Assembly (NCBI GenBank): GCA_016721185.1
Contig: JADKIP010000014.1
Coordinates: forward strand, 124,001 to 188,000
Source: Candidatus Dechloromonas phosphorivorans
GTDB taxonomy: Bacteria > Pseudomonadota > Gammaproteobacteria > Burkholderiales > Rhodocyclaceae
Reading direction: 5' to 3'
DNA: 64,000 nt
In this document: positions 46,805-55,843 of the stretch, piece after piece
Position numbering within the stretch: the first letter of the stretch is position 1
How the letters are laid out: each line of letters starts with the position of its first letter
The notes under the pieces: generated by a model
Told to the model about the DNA's origin: nothing
Seen by the model: only the letters and a program-made list of their open reading frames with translations
The model's database searches: none
Position numbers and translations under genes: made by a program

Positions 46805-47321
46805 GGTGATGGGCGGCTTACTTTGCGAAAGATGTTGAGTGAGGTGAGGGGGATGATTCAATTCGGCTGCCTGCTGCCGCTCGACGATTTCGGAAAGCAG
46901 GCTTCCAAGCGGCGGCTGTATTCTGAAAACTGACTGAAAGGTTAATTCACTGCTCGGCCAAAACCGACCTTGGGCCGCTGGCCAATATCAGGCGGGAATG
47001 TGCTGGTTAGCTGCCGTCCTGCCGCAATTGTCGCTCAATGGCAGCGTCCCTAATTGACGAACTGGTGCCCCCGATACACCGCAGATAAGCATCCCAGTGC
47101 TCGGTTTACTTCCAGCCACTTGGAGTGGCATCTAGTTATTTTCTATGCTCCCGACGGCGCGGGAGGGTAACAAGTCCCTATGCGATCAAGGGCCCCGATC
47201 GCGCACTCAAACCTTTCATCGATGTGGCGGTACGTTGAGTCGATTGCCAAACGCTCAATCGATATCCAGTAGCTGAAGAATAGCACTATGACATTTTAAT
47301 CTAACCAAACGACTCGACTTG
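46805..47321. other. 517-base stretch without a gene
   Basis: This separates the kinase from the convergent 1065-residue gene. No frame has a family motif or a good start. It is less GC-rich from about 47100 and contains one arm of the 24-bp inverted repeat (46953-46976). It could be a remnant of the DNA that brought in the neighbouring gene. Confidence 0.5.
46953..46976 (+). repeat. Left copy of a 24-bp inverted repeat around the cold-shock/nuclease gene
   Basis: It starts CTCGGCCAAAACCGACC and matches the reverse complement of 50880-50903 at 23 of 24 bases. The two copies are about 3.9 kb apart and enclose only the large gene and its short leader ORF. Confidence 0.6.
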
Positions 47322-50300
47322 CTACGATCGGTTCAGATGGTCTTCGTAGAATTCCAACGGGAGGTGCTCCGACGCGTATGCGGGGATCTCCACGTCTTCG
47401 AACGGGGAAGCGGCATCCTCGTCACGAGCGTTGGCGAAAGCAAGACGGTTCGCTTCCGCGAGTTGTTCAAACCGCTCCTGTTCGCACTTCTGGCTATAGA
47501 AACCGCAGGAACCGCAGACGAGCTTATGGCACGCGGGGCAGAGCTTTTCCCTGCCGAGTACCAATGGGGCCTGCCCGCATTTTCCAAGGATCTGGGTGGG
47601 CTTCCCTTCGTTATCGACCAGGACCTTGTTCTCAATATCGCGCCCATATTCCCGGCCTCCGCAGTACGCCAGGATCGTCTCCCACGGGCTCGAAATCCCT
47701 TCCCGTCCCTGCAGAAGGCCCAACCCGCTGAATCGGAAATTCTTGAACCGTGCCAAATTGAGCCTTTGCCGGTGCTGCCAAAGGATTTCCAAGGACGAGC
47801 ACAGGCCGTCCACAAGGCCGACCGGGTCAATCAGGCCGAGGGGGGAATTGGCGCGTTCGTTCGGCACGTATCGCGAGCCGTACAGGAATGACTTGTAGAC
47901 GCGCGGCGAATACCCTTCCGGTAGCAGTTGGAGGTATTCCAGGAAGTCGGTCAGGACGATGAGGAATATCGCTGGCAAACTCGGACGGACGGGGCAGGCG
48001 GCTTGAATTTTCCGATAGAGCCCGGTTTGCCAAGCGGATAACGCGGATCGGAAATGGGATGGGAGCGCCATGCCGGCAGCGCAGAGTTGCGGCACCACGT
48101 CCATCGCGGCACCTTGGTCCGTCAGCAACGGCCATTCGTCTTCCGAAGGCCATTCTGCGACACGTATCATGGCTACCTTGTTGGCATAGTCCCGGTACCA
48201 CGCGTCCGGGTAATCGAACAGCCAATGCGGGACGACTCGGTCGACGACGTTTCGGACTTCGAGTTTCTCGGACGAGAAAGTATCTATGAGCCGTTCGATT
48301 TCCGGCCAGCTCGTCTCACCGAGGAAGCGGATCGGTTCGATCTTGAACCACGCGTCCTCAGGAGCGTCCACGTATTTCAGTTGGAGGTACGGGGAAAGGA
48401 TGCCCGCGATTCTCACGTGCTTCGACCGTCGATCGGTCTTGAACCTCGGAACCGTGTGCTCAACGTAAAAATTCGTATTGTTCTTCGGACAACGCGAATT
48501 CTTTACGTCGATCGGAATTTCGCCATCCAATATGAGGTCGTGCGTCCGCCAGTCTCCGCTCGTGCCGTCCGTTTGATGGGTCGCGACATCCTGGACCGCG
48601 TGGCCTTTGAGTGCGTAGAACCGAGCTGCGGCCAATTCCGCGCCCCGTGCCGAAAGCATTTTCGCCTTCTCAGGATCGCCATGTCCGTGTTGCCAGAGGC
48701 CGGCCAACTCTCTGTCCGCATCGGAGAGCGCCTTGTATATTTCGGAAGCCGGTACGCTGGCTGGTTTCGCGGCCTCGAAGGGGAAAAGCGACGAGAGCTT
48801 CCGAAGAGGCCCGTCGTAATAGATCCGGCAAACCCTTTTCTTCAATTCTATCGGGGCGAACTTGAAAATCGGATCCTTCGGGGTTTCCGGGACGACGTTT
48901 CGCCAAAACACGGCGAGCACCTCCGCCGGAACGGTTTCGTTCCGCTCCAGGACGGCACGAGCGGCTTCGCGATAGGGCATCCAGTCTTCGGTCTGCCCGA
49001 TGAATTCGAGACATGCTGCCGCGTCCAGCGCTTGGGTGAGCTGAATCCTTTCGCCGAGGCTCCCGGCAAGCCGAAGAAGTCTGACCGAAAGCGTTCTCCA
49101 CTCCGGCGGAGATAGGAGGCGGACTTCCTCCTTGAGCGCGTCAATCCGTTCGGCGATGGGCAGCGTCGGGAGGACCGTCTCCCGCCAGATTTCCTTCCGC
49201 ATGGCGGACGGCGCGAACGGATAGAGGCAATCGCTGGTCGAGGATGGACGGTGCCGTTGCCAGAATTTGCCGACTATCTCCCGTGCGGTTTCGTCCGTCG
49301 AAGTCTGGACCAAGGCGGAATACGCGATGTCCGAGTAGGCCTGCCAGACGTCGGCATCTCCGAGGTAATCGAGTTGCACGGATGCTGGCAACGCGCTCAG
49401 AATCAGTAGCCGTTCGTCTCGGTCCGCCTCGTTGCGGATCAACTTGAACGCCAGGCTCCTCCAGTCCTCTGCGGATAGTTTGGCCCTCTCCCTGAGCAGG
49501 GCTTCGATACGCACCTTGACGGGCAGGGTCGGGAGAACCGTCTCCCGCCAAATGGCGCGTTTCGTTTCCTGATCGAGGAACGGATAGAACGGGGAGCCGG
49601 AGTCTTTGGGTTTGTGCCTTGCCCAGAACCTTGCGCGGGCCTCTTCCGACGCCGTTTGGAACTCGTCGGATTTCAACAGCTCGATTACGTTCTCTTGAAC
49701 TCCCGAAAGGTCGCTTAACCACGAAAAAAGCTCGATCTGGTCGTCCGCCCTCAGCCTGCCGAGAATCGGCTTCGCTTCTTTTTGGACGACCAATATGGGA
49801 CCGAGCTGCTTGTAGATATACGAAAAATCGTTGGGCCCCAAATACTCCAGGACTCCGTTCACGAAACCGATGAACGGCTCGTTCACCAGATACGTTTTGG
49901 CCTGGGCGAGGATCAGCGACCGGGCGTCCTCGGTACCGTCGATGAAAAATTCCCGGAGAGACTGCGTGTCCTTGATATGGCGAACCACGTGGAGCGATTC
50001 CGCCGCCAATTTGGAACGGGCATGCTCGCCGAGGGAAAAAATTACGCATTCGTTCGGCGGGATCAACTCCAGTCCAGCCGAAACGGCCGATTTGTGGAAA
50101 TAGACGTCTACCCCTTCGCACGTGGTAACGAAGCCGAACTGGTTCGTTTTTCTGGTATGGGAATTTGTGCCGCCAAACCACTTGACGCGGCCCGCGTGGT
50201 ACTTAGCGGCGAATTGCCGCCTGGGCGCTTCCATTTCGGATTTTCGGACCGGACCATCCGAGGATGGCGCGTTCGGGTAATTTGCCCGCACCAGGGAGGT

Positions 50301-50519
50301 CCAGCCTTCGCGGTCGAGAACGGCCCCGTGTTCGACCAGGAACTCGGAAAGCTTCCGGCCCCCGATCGAAATGCGCGATATCAGCACCGGCATTTCGGGT
50401 TGGCCATCGACCTCGACGGAAAAATACCAAGGGCGGTTGGGGCGCAACTCCTTCACGGTACCAAACCGTCCGTCCCACAAACCTACCGTCGCTCCCAGCA
50501 GGTTCAATTCATCGGTCAT
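47322..50519 (-). CDS. Large protein of unknown function: cold-shock-like domain, helical repeats, PD-(D/E)xK-like nuclease motif, Cys-rich end
   Basis: I do not recognise this 1065-residue protein as a named family. Residues 105-180 look like a cold-shock domain with an insertion (AGRVKWFGG, QFGFVTT, DVYFHKSAV). From about 298 come repeats of roughly 121 residues: FWARHKP...IWRETVLPTLPVKVRIEAL at 298-410, FWQRHRP...IWRETVLPTLPIAERIDAL at 419-530, and a decayed third at 538. Residues 624-676 resemble a restriction-type nuclease core: Glu628, Asp661 in WRTHDLILDG, and Asp671-Val-Lys673 in IPIDVKNS. Near the end are paired Cys (CPACHKLVCGSCG). ATG 50519 lies inside a short upstream ORF. Flanking inverted repeats and the lone-gene setting suggest an acquired element. 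A nucleic-acid-targeting or defence role is an inference. Confidence 0.82.
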   Translation of the reverse strand: MTDELNLLGATVGLWDGRFGTVKELRPNRPWYFSVEVDGQPEMPVLISRISIGGRKLSEFLVEHGAVLDREGWTSLVRANYPNAPSSDGPVRKSEMEAPRRQFAAKYHAGRVKWFGGTNSHTRKTNQFGFVTTCEGVDVYFHKSAVSAGLELIPPNECVIFSLGEHARSKLAAESLHVVRHIKDTQSLREFFIDGTEDARSLILAQAKTYLVNEPFIGFVNGVLEYLGPNDFSYIYKQLGPILVVQKEAKPILGRLRADDQIELFSWLSDLSGVQENVIELLKSDEFQTASEEARARFWARHKPKDSGSPFYPFLDQETKRAIWRETVLPTLPVKVRIEALLRERAKLSAEDWRSLAFKLIRNEADRDERLLILSALPASVQLDYLGDADVWQAYSDIAYSALVQTSTDETAREIVGKFWQRHRPSSTSDCLYPFAPSAMRKEIWRETVLPTLPIAERIDALKEEVRLLSPPEWRTLSVRLLRLAGSLGERIQLTQALDAAACLEFIGQTEDWMPYREAARAVLERNETVPAEVLAVFWRNVVPETPKDPIFKFAPIELKKRVCRIYYDGPLRKLSSLFPFEAAKPASVPASEIYKALSDADRELAGLWQHGHGDPEKAKMLSARGAELAAARFYALKGHAVQDVATHQTDGTSGDWRTHDLILDGEIPIDVKNSRCPKNNTNFYVEHTVPRFKTDRRSKHVRIAGILSPYLQLKYVDAPEDAWFKIEPIRFLGETSWPEIERLIDTFSSEKLEVRNVVDRVVPHWLFDYPDAWYRDYANKVAMIRVAEWPSEDEWPLLTDQGAAMDVVPQLCAAGMALPSHFRSALSAWQTGLYRKIQAACPVRPSLPAIFLIVLTDFLEYLQLLPEGYSPRVYKSFLYGSRYVPNERANSPLGLIDPVGLVDGLCSSLEILWQHRQRLNLARFKNFRFSGLGLLQGREGISSPWETILAYCGGREYGRDIENKVLVDNEGKPTQILGKCGQAPLVLGREKLCPACHKLVCGSCGFYSQKCEQERFEQLAEANRLAFANARDEDAASPFEDVEIPAYASEHLPLEFYEDHLNRS

Positions 50520-50640
50520 GGGCAAGGCGCCTACGGTTGAAGGGTGTTCCGGGGCTCAGTACGGAATATTGTTCATGCTCGCCAATAAGGGCTTCTGCGT
50601 TATTGGCCCCGTACTCGCCGGCTTGTTGTTCGTTTTCCAT
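50509..50640 (-). CDS. Short ORF overlapping the start of the cold-shock/nuclease gene
   Basis: A 43-codon frame (MENEQQAGEYGANNAEA, ending RRRLAHDR) stops 11 bases after the ATG of the large gene. A longer version of 66 codons would start at 50709. The large gene has only a weak ribosome site, so translation of this ORF could couple to it. The short ORF has no recognised motif and may be only a leader peptide. Confidence 0.4.
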   Translation of the reverse strand: MENEQQAGEYGANNAEALIGEHEQYSVLSPGTPFNRRRLAHDR

Positions 50641-51001
50641 GTCCAGCTCTGATTTCACGGCATTTTTGTACTCTACGAATCTTAACCCGTCCGGCATTCT
50701 TGATGCCAAAGTGAAGTTGACATTGACCTGTTAGACAGACGGCTTTTTTATCCCGGAGCGTCGGATGACTATTTCACGTCAGCTGGAACCAACCTGCGCT
50801 GATAATGGAAGCGACCATTAACGACCATTAATACCTGAACGGTTGGTGACCGGCCCTTCGCGGCCCGAATGTGGCCGGAGGCCCAAGGTCGGCTTTGGCC
50901 GAGAACTTGTCAGTGAGCATTTGTCCGGAACGGCCGCCGTACTCCGTTACCTGCCTTTTCAACCCGGGAAGCGACTCAGCTAACCCCAGCCAACCGCCTC
51001 A
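50641..51001. other. 361-base stretch without a convincing gene
   Basis: It should hold the promoter of the large minus-strand gene. It contains a short direct repeat (ACGACCATTA twice at about 50810-50830) and the right arm of the 24-bp inverted repeat at 50880-50903. Confidence 0.45.
50880..50903 (-). repeat. Right copy of the 24-bp inverted repeat around the cold-shock/nuclease gene
   Basis: Plus strand begins GGCCCAAGGTCGGCTTTGG; it is the inverted partner of 46953-46976 with one mismatch. Confidence 0.6.
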
Positions 51002-53210
51002 TCAATACTCATGCAGCATCGCAATCTCCGTATCCGCATGGCGCAAGCGCAGGGCCAGTGAGCGGGCGATTGCGGTCAACAGCGTAAACGCGAGCCTTTT
51101 GTGTTCTTCGGCCAGTTTGTTGAACTGCTCCAGCGACAGGATGAAAAACTCCGTTTCGGTGGCGGCGATGGCGTCGTTGTCGTGTGGCCGGCCATCGAGG
51201 AAGGCCAGGCCGCCGAAGAAGTCGCCGCGGCCGAAGGTGGCGATGTGGCGGGTGCGGCCGGCGCCGAGTGGGGCGAAGATTTTGACTGAGCCGCGGCGGA
51301 TCAGGTAGATCGCATCGCCGGGTTCGCCGCGCGAATAGATGGCTTCACCGGCGGCATAGGTCCATTTCTCCAGCCCGGCTTCGAGGTCGGCCAGGGTTTC
51401 ATCCTTGCGATTCTTGAAGAGTTCCATTTCAGCGAGTTCAAGCGCGGTTTCCGTGACCGGCAAGGCTCGTTCTTCTTCGCCGAGCAGGCGGTCTTCGACC
51501 CATTCGATGGCGTTGTCCAGTTCGGCAAAAAGACGCACGGTTTCGGGGTTTTCCGTGACGCCGGTTTGTTCGAGAAATTCGCGCAGGTTGCGGCCTTTGG
51601 GCCGGTTTTCGTGGAGATTGGAAAGCAGCAGCAGGGCTTGACGCTCGGCCAGCGTGTCGCGGACCCGGCTCAGCATGTGGGCGGCGGTGACGTCGATGGA
51701 CTGGACGCGCTTCATGTCGAGAATGATGAACTTGCGGGTTTTCAGATCGGCATCGAGCTGGCCGAGCAGTTGTTGGGTTGTGCCGAAAAAGAGGCTGCCC
51801 TGCAATTCGAAAATGACCGCCTGATCGCCCTTGCTGTTCGAGGATGCGGGTTTCCGATTCGGGGCGGTGCCAGTTTGACGACATCTGGTTTACGTAGAAC
51901 TTGTGACGGACGACTGAGCCGCCGATTTGCTCGCGCAGGAAAAGGATGATGGCCATTGCCACCCCGACACCGGAGGCCGCAATCAGCCCGACGGTGAGGG
52001 CGACGACGACGACGGCGACGACGACGCCGAAATCGAAAACGGTGGCCGAGGACTGGATGAAGCGCATGGGCTCGCGGTCGATCATGCGCAGACCGACGAC
52101 GATCAGGATGCCGGCCAGCGCCGAGACGGGAATCCAGGCGATGAAGCTGCTCAGCAGCAATGCGAAGACCAGTGCCGAAATGCCTTCGACCAGCCCGGAG
52201 GCGCGGGTGGTGGCGCCGCTGGAGAGATTGACCAGGGTCGCGCCCATGGTGCCCGCGCCGGGCACGCCGCCGACTGACGATGAGGCAACGTTGGCAATGC
52301 CCTGGGCGATCAGTTCGCGGTTTGGGTCGTGTTGCGAGCGCGTCATCTGGTCGAGCACGACGCAGGTTTTCAGGGTGTCGATCGAGAGTAAAACGGCCAG
52401 GGTCAGGGCACTGCCCATCAGCGCTGCCACTTGCGACAGGCGAAGGTCGCCGATTTCGTTCCAGCGTCCGGTAATCGAGGCAAAGTAGCCTTCACTGCTG
52501 GCGCCAAGCGGGCCGACGATCAGCGGATTATTGGTCATTTGCAGCAGGCTGGGGTCTTGGCTGGCCAGGCCGAAGTAAGTGGCTAGCCCTGCTCCAATGC
52601 CGAGAATGGTGCCGGGAATTTTGCGGGTCAGGCTGGGGCCGAGCAGCATGACGACGATGGTGGTTGCGCCGACCGCGACGGCGCGCCAGTCCCAGAGCAA
52701 GGGCGACATCAGGCTTTGATACCAGGTTGTGCCGCTGGCGCTGCCGACCAGTTTGCTGATCTGGCTGCCGATGATGATCAGGCCGACGCCGGTCAGGTAG
52801 CCGCTGACCACCGGGTAGGGAATGTATTTGATCAGCCGGCCAATGCCGACGAAACCGAACAGCACCTGAAAGCCGCCGGCCAGAATGCCGAGCATCAAGA
52901 GCAGCAGAATGATGTTGCCATCCGGCACGCCCTGATGCACCAGTTCGATCGCGAAGGCTGAGAGCACGGCGGCAGCCGGGGCGCAGGGGGCGCTGATCAG
53001 GCGGTCGGTGCCACCGAGCGTTGAGGCAATCAGACCGATTACGGTGGCGCCGACAATGCCGGCCAGCGCGCCCAGCGCGGCGTGGCTCGGAGCGACGGCG
53101 GAATAAATGGTGACACCGAAAGCGATGGCGGCGGGGAGCGCGACCAGCATGGCGGCAATGCCGCCCCAGAAATCCCCGGTCATGTACAACTTTTTGAAAA
53201 AACTCTGCAT
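51002..53210 (-). pseudogene. SulP-type anion permease with STAS and cyclic-nucleotide-binding domains, one frameshift
   Basis: A SulP/SLC26 permease of about 736 residues when repaired. It has 10-12 membrane helices (opening GDFWGGIAAMLVALPAAIAFG; GTDRLISAPCAPAAAVL; SVGGVPGAGTMGATLVNLSSGATTRAS split across helices), then a STAS domain (IILDMKRVQSIDVTAAHMLS) and a C-terminal cNMP-type domain (GEAIYSRGEPGDAIYLIRRG, FGRGDFFGGLAFLDGRP). One extra G in the run at 51828-51830 breaks the frame between ILEQQ and QAVIFELQG. GGGGG precedes ATG 53210. The substrate may be sulfate, bicarbonate or another anion. The cNMP domain suggests control by a cyclic nucleotide. Confidence 0.87.
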
Positions 53211-53306
53211 TGAGTCCCCCTGATGCCGCGTGTTTCAACGATCTTACTGCGCTTCTGGCGGGGTCGTGTATGGGAGAATGGGCATTAGCTACGGTCAACC
53301 GCATTT

Positions 53307-55007
53307 ATGAAGCAAAAATCATTACGTTACGGCCAGTTTCTCGGGGCCATCCGCCGACACCATCGGCAAATCAGTTACAACGAGATTGTCGCGATGGAGC
53401 GCGCCGCGCCGGTTGTCAGGCAGCGCCTGCGTCTGGTCGATGTCCATCGTCTGCTGACCCCCTATGTTTCGGTGCGGTTTATGGATCAAGTGCGGGCGGT
53501 AATCCCGCTGGCGCTGATGCTGGTTGGCTTTCAGGCATTGGCGCTACGTGCCTCCCCGGATGAGGCGGAGGTGATTGCGCTCGGCATCTGCGCCGTGATG
53601 CTGGGCTTGATGCTGTTTATGGAAGGCATCAATCGCGGCCTGATGCCCTTTGCCGAAAACATTGGCTTCCTGATGCCGCAGCGCTGTGGCACGGCAACGT
53701 TGCTTTCTTTCGGCGCCTTGCTCGGTGTCGCGGCCACCTTTGCCGAGCCGGCGATTGGCGTCTTGCAGGCGGCGGGGGCGTCGGTTTCGGCTGAACGTGC
53801 CGGCTTGCTCAAGGCTTTACTGGGGCCGTATGTGCGGTGGCTGGTCCTGGCGGTGGCAGTCGGCGTTGGCCTGGCCGTGCTACTGGGTCTGCTACGGCTG
53901 ATGTTCGCCTGGCGCCTCAAGGTGCTGGTCATGCTGATCGTCCCGCCTTGCCTGGGCCTGACCTTGTATGCGGCCAGTCAGCCAGCCCTCGTCCATGTCC
54001 TTGGACTGGCCTGGGATTGCGGCGCCATCACGACCGGGCCGGTGACCGTGCCGCTGGTGCTGGCCGTCGGGATCGGTATCGCCGCTTCCGCCGGGCGCGG
54101 CAATAATCCGCTTTCCGGCTTCGGCATCGTGACTTTGGCTTCGCTTTTGCCGGTGGCCTGCGTCTTGTGTGTCGCGATTTATCTTGACCAACAGGGGACT
54201 TTGCCGGTCGCCGAGGTTTTGCCCGCCATTGCCCCGTGGTACGCGCAAACGCCGGGCGTGGAGTTGATTTCGGCGTTGCGCGCCATCGTGCCGCTGGTTT
54301 TATTGCTGTTTGTGGTCCAGCGCTTTGTCCTGCATTACAAGATGAAGCGCCGCGATATCTTCATTTATGGCGTGTCGACCGCATTGATCGGCATGCTGAT
54401 CTTCAATCTTGGCCTGACTGCCGGCCTCGTTGAATTGGGGAATCAGGCGGGCGGCAATGTGCCGTGGGCGTTCTCGCCGCATCGGCTGACCGGCGAAGCG
54501 CCGCTTTATCCTCGGGCGCTGGGCCTGACCATGACCATGGTTTTTGCCTTTTGTATTGGCTACGGGGCAACGGTGGCCGAGCCGGCACTCAATGCGATGG
54601 GGATCACGGTCGAGAATCTGAGCGACGGCGCTTTCAAAAAGCGCCTGCTGATTCGCTCGGTCGCTGTGGGTGTTGGGGTGGGCGCGGCAATCGGCGTCGC
54701 CAAAATTTTATTTGCCTGGTCGCTGGCCGCCATTCTCGTCGGGGCCTATTTGCTGGCGCTGCTGCTGACGGTGTTTTCGCGCGAGGAACTGGTGAACCTG
54801 GCCTGGGATAGCGCCGGCGTAACGACCGGGCCGATAACCGTGCCGCTCCTGCTGGCGCTTGGCTTTGGTCTGGGTGAGGCAGTGGGGGCGGTGGAAGGCT
54901 TTGGTATTCTGGCGGCCTGTTCGGTTGGGCCGATCATCAGTGTTCTGGTTTCCGGTTTGTGGATCGACTGGCAGACCCGGCGAAATTTGAAGGAAATAAA
55001 AGCGTGA
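53307..55007 (+). CDS. DUF1538 membrane protein
   Basis: A 566-residue membrane protein with a clear internal duplication: ATFAEPAIGVLQAAG and ATVAEPALNAMGIT, and WDCGAITTGPVTVPLVLA and WDSAGVTTGPITVPLLLA, mark the two halves. This matches DUF1538 transport-like proteins. Two small P-II-like proteins follow with overlapping ends, which suggests that they gate or report on this transporter. The substrate is unknown. It is divergent from the SulP gene, with 96 bases between. Confidence 0.88.
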   Translation: MKQKSLRYGQFLGAIRRHHRQISYNEIVAMERAAPVVRQRLRLVDVHRLLTPYVSVRFMDQVRAVIPLALMLVGFQALALRASPDEAEVIALGICAVMLGLMLFMEGINRGLMPFAENIGFLMPQRCGTATLLSFGALLGVAATFAEPAIGVLQAAGASVSAERAGLLKALLGPYVRWLVLAVAVGVGLAVLLGLLRLMFAWRLKVLVMLIVPPCLGLTLYAASQPALVHVLGLAWDCGAITTGPVTVPLVLAVGIGIAASAGRGNNPLSGFGIVTLASLLPVACVLCVAIYLDQQGTLPVAEVLPAIAPWYAQTPGVELISALRAIVPLVLLLFVVQRFVLHYKMKRRDIFIYGVSTALIGMLIFNLGLTAGLVELGNQAGGNVPWAFSPHRLTGEAPLYPRALGLTMTMVFAFCIGYGATVAEPALNAMGITVENLSDGAFKKRLLIRSVAVGVGVGAAIGVAKILFAWSLAAILVGAYLLALLLTVFSREELVNLAWDSAGVTTGPITVPLLLALGFGLGEAVGAVEGFGILAACSVGPIISVLVSGLWIDWQTRRNLKEIKA

Positions 55008-55384
55008 GCCAGAGCGAAATGATCGTCCTCACCGACTCGGTGCTGATTACCGCCATCGTCCAGCGCGGCAGCGCCGATCTGGTGGTGCAGGCAGCGCAGG
55101 AGGCCGGCGCGCAGGGCGCAACCATCTTTCACGCCCACGGTACCGGCGTGCGGCAAAAGCGCCTGGGTATCCTCGGGCTGACTGTGAATACCGAAAAAGA
55201 AGTGATTTACATCGTTGCGCCAGCGGATCAGGCTGACCTGATTTTTGAGCGCATTTTCGTTTGTGCCAAGCTCGATACGCCGGGGATGGGCATCTTGTGG
55301 ATGTCGCAGATCGACAAAATGGCGACTTACGTCCCGCATGAAATTGCGGCGCGTTTCGGCCTGCATTTCGACACGAAAAAATGA
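55004..55384 (+). CDS. P-II-like signalling protein, first of two
   Basis: A 126-residue protein of the GlnB-like ferredoxin fold (VLITAIVQRGSADLVVQAAQEAGAQGA split by loops; KEVIYIVAPADQADLIFERIF). The T-loop region is GTGVRQKRLGILGLT rather than the uridylylated Tyr loop of GlnB. GTG 55004 overlaps the DUF1538 stop. It probably binds a nucleotide or metabolite and regulates the membrane protein. Confidence 0.83.
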   Translation: MSQSEMIVLTDSVLITAIVQRGSADLVVQAAQEAGAQGATIFHAHGTGVRQKRLGILGLTVNTEKEVIYIVAPADQADLIFERIFVCAKLDTPGMGILWMSQIDKMATYVPHEIAARFGLHFDTKK

Positions 55385-55731
55385 GTGTTCTTGCCCACAT
55401 CGGTCGCGGTATCGAGAAAAAGCTGCTGACGGTGATTGTTCGTGCCGGGGAGGGGCAACGTCTGGTCGAGATGTTCGCCGAGGTGCCGGGCGTGTTGTCG
55501 ATTTCTCATCACCATGCGCGCGGGATGGGCAGTCGTCGAGTGCGTGCGGGGCAACTGTATTTCGATGAAAAGGATGTGCTTCTCGTGCTGGTGGAAGAAG
55601 CCAGTGCCGACGAGGTTTTTGCCGGTATTTTTCGGGAGGGCCGTCTGGGTGAAGCGGGGGCCGGCATGATTTTCATGGAAAAAATATTGCGCGGTCATCC
55701 GATGATGCCGTTTGCCGGCGCTGACTGGTAG
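55381..55731 (+). CDS. P-II-like signalling protein, second of two
   Basis: A 116-residue protein with the same fold (KKLLTVIVRAGEGQRLVEMF, VLLVLVEEASADEVFAGIF) but only modest identity to its neighbour. HHHARGMGSRR lies in the T-loop position. ATG 55381 overlaps the stop of the first copy. The two could form a heteromer. The operon ends before the repeat and IS element at 55784. Confidence 0.82.
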   Translation: MSVLAHIGRGIEKKLLTVIVRAGEGQRLVEMFAEVPGVLSISHHHARGMGSRRVRAGQLYFDEKDVLLVLVEEASADEVFAGIFREGRLGEAGAGMIFMEKILRGHPMMPFAGADW

Positions 55732-55783
55732 CGAAGAGCCCACCAAAAATGGGGGGTGAGAATGGCAATACCGTTCAGTTAAA

Positions 55784-55843
55784 CGTCGTTCCCGCGCAGG
55801 CGGGAACCCATGAGAATCAAGGTGCTGGATCCCCGCCTACGCG
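55784..55843. repeat. Extragenic palindromic repeat, left part, split by an IS element
   Basis: CGTCGTTCCCGCGCAGGCGG, then GGATCCCCGCCTACGCG. Its other half (CGCCTACGCGGGGATGACG) continues at 57141 after the IS, so the element landed inside a repeat like that at 37811. Confidence 0.72.

Noticed and set aside
48054..49115. 353-codon plus-strand frame inside the cold-shock/nuclease gene
   Set aside because: It is antisense to the repeats and nuclease-like region; no motif and no ribosome site. The minus-strand frame of over 1000 codons with a zinc-finger-like end is far better supported.
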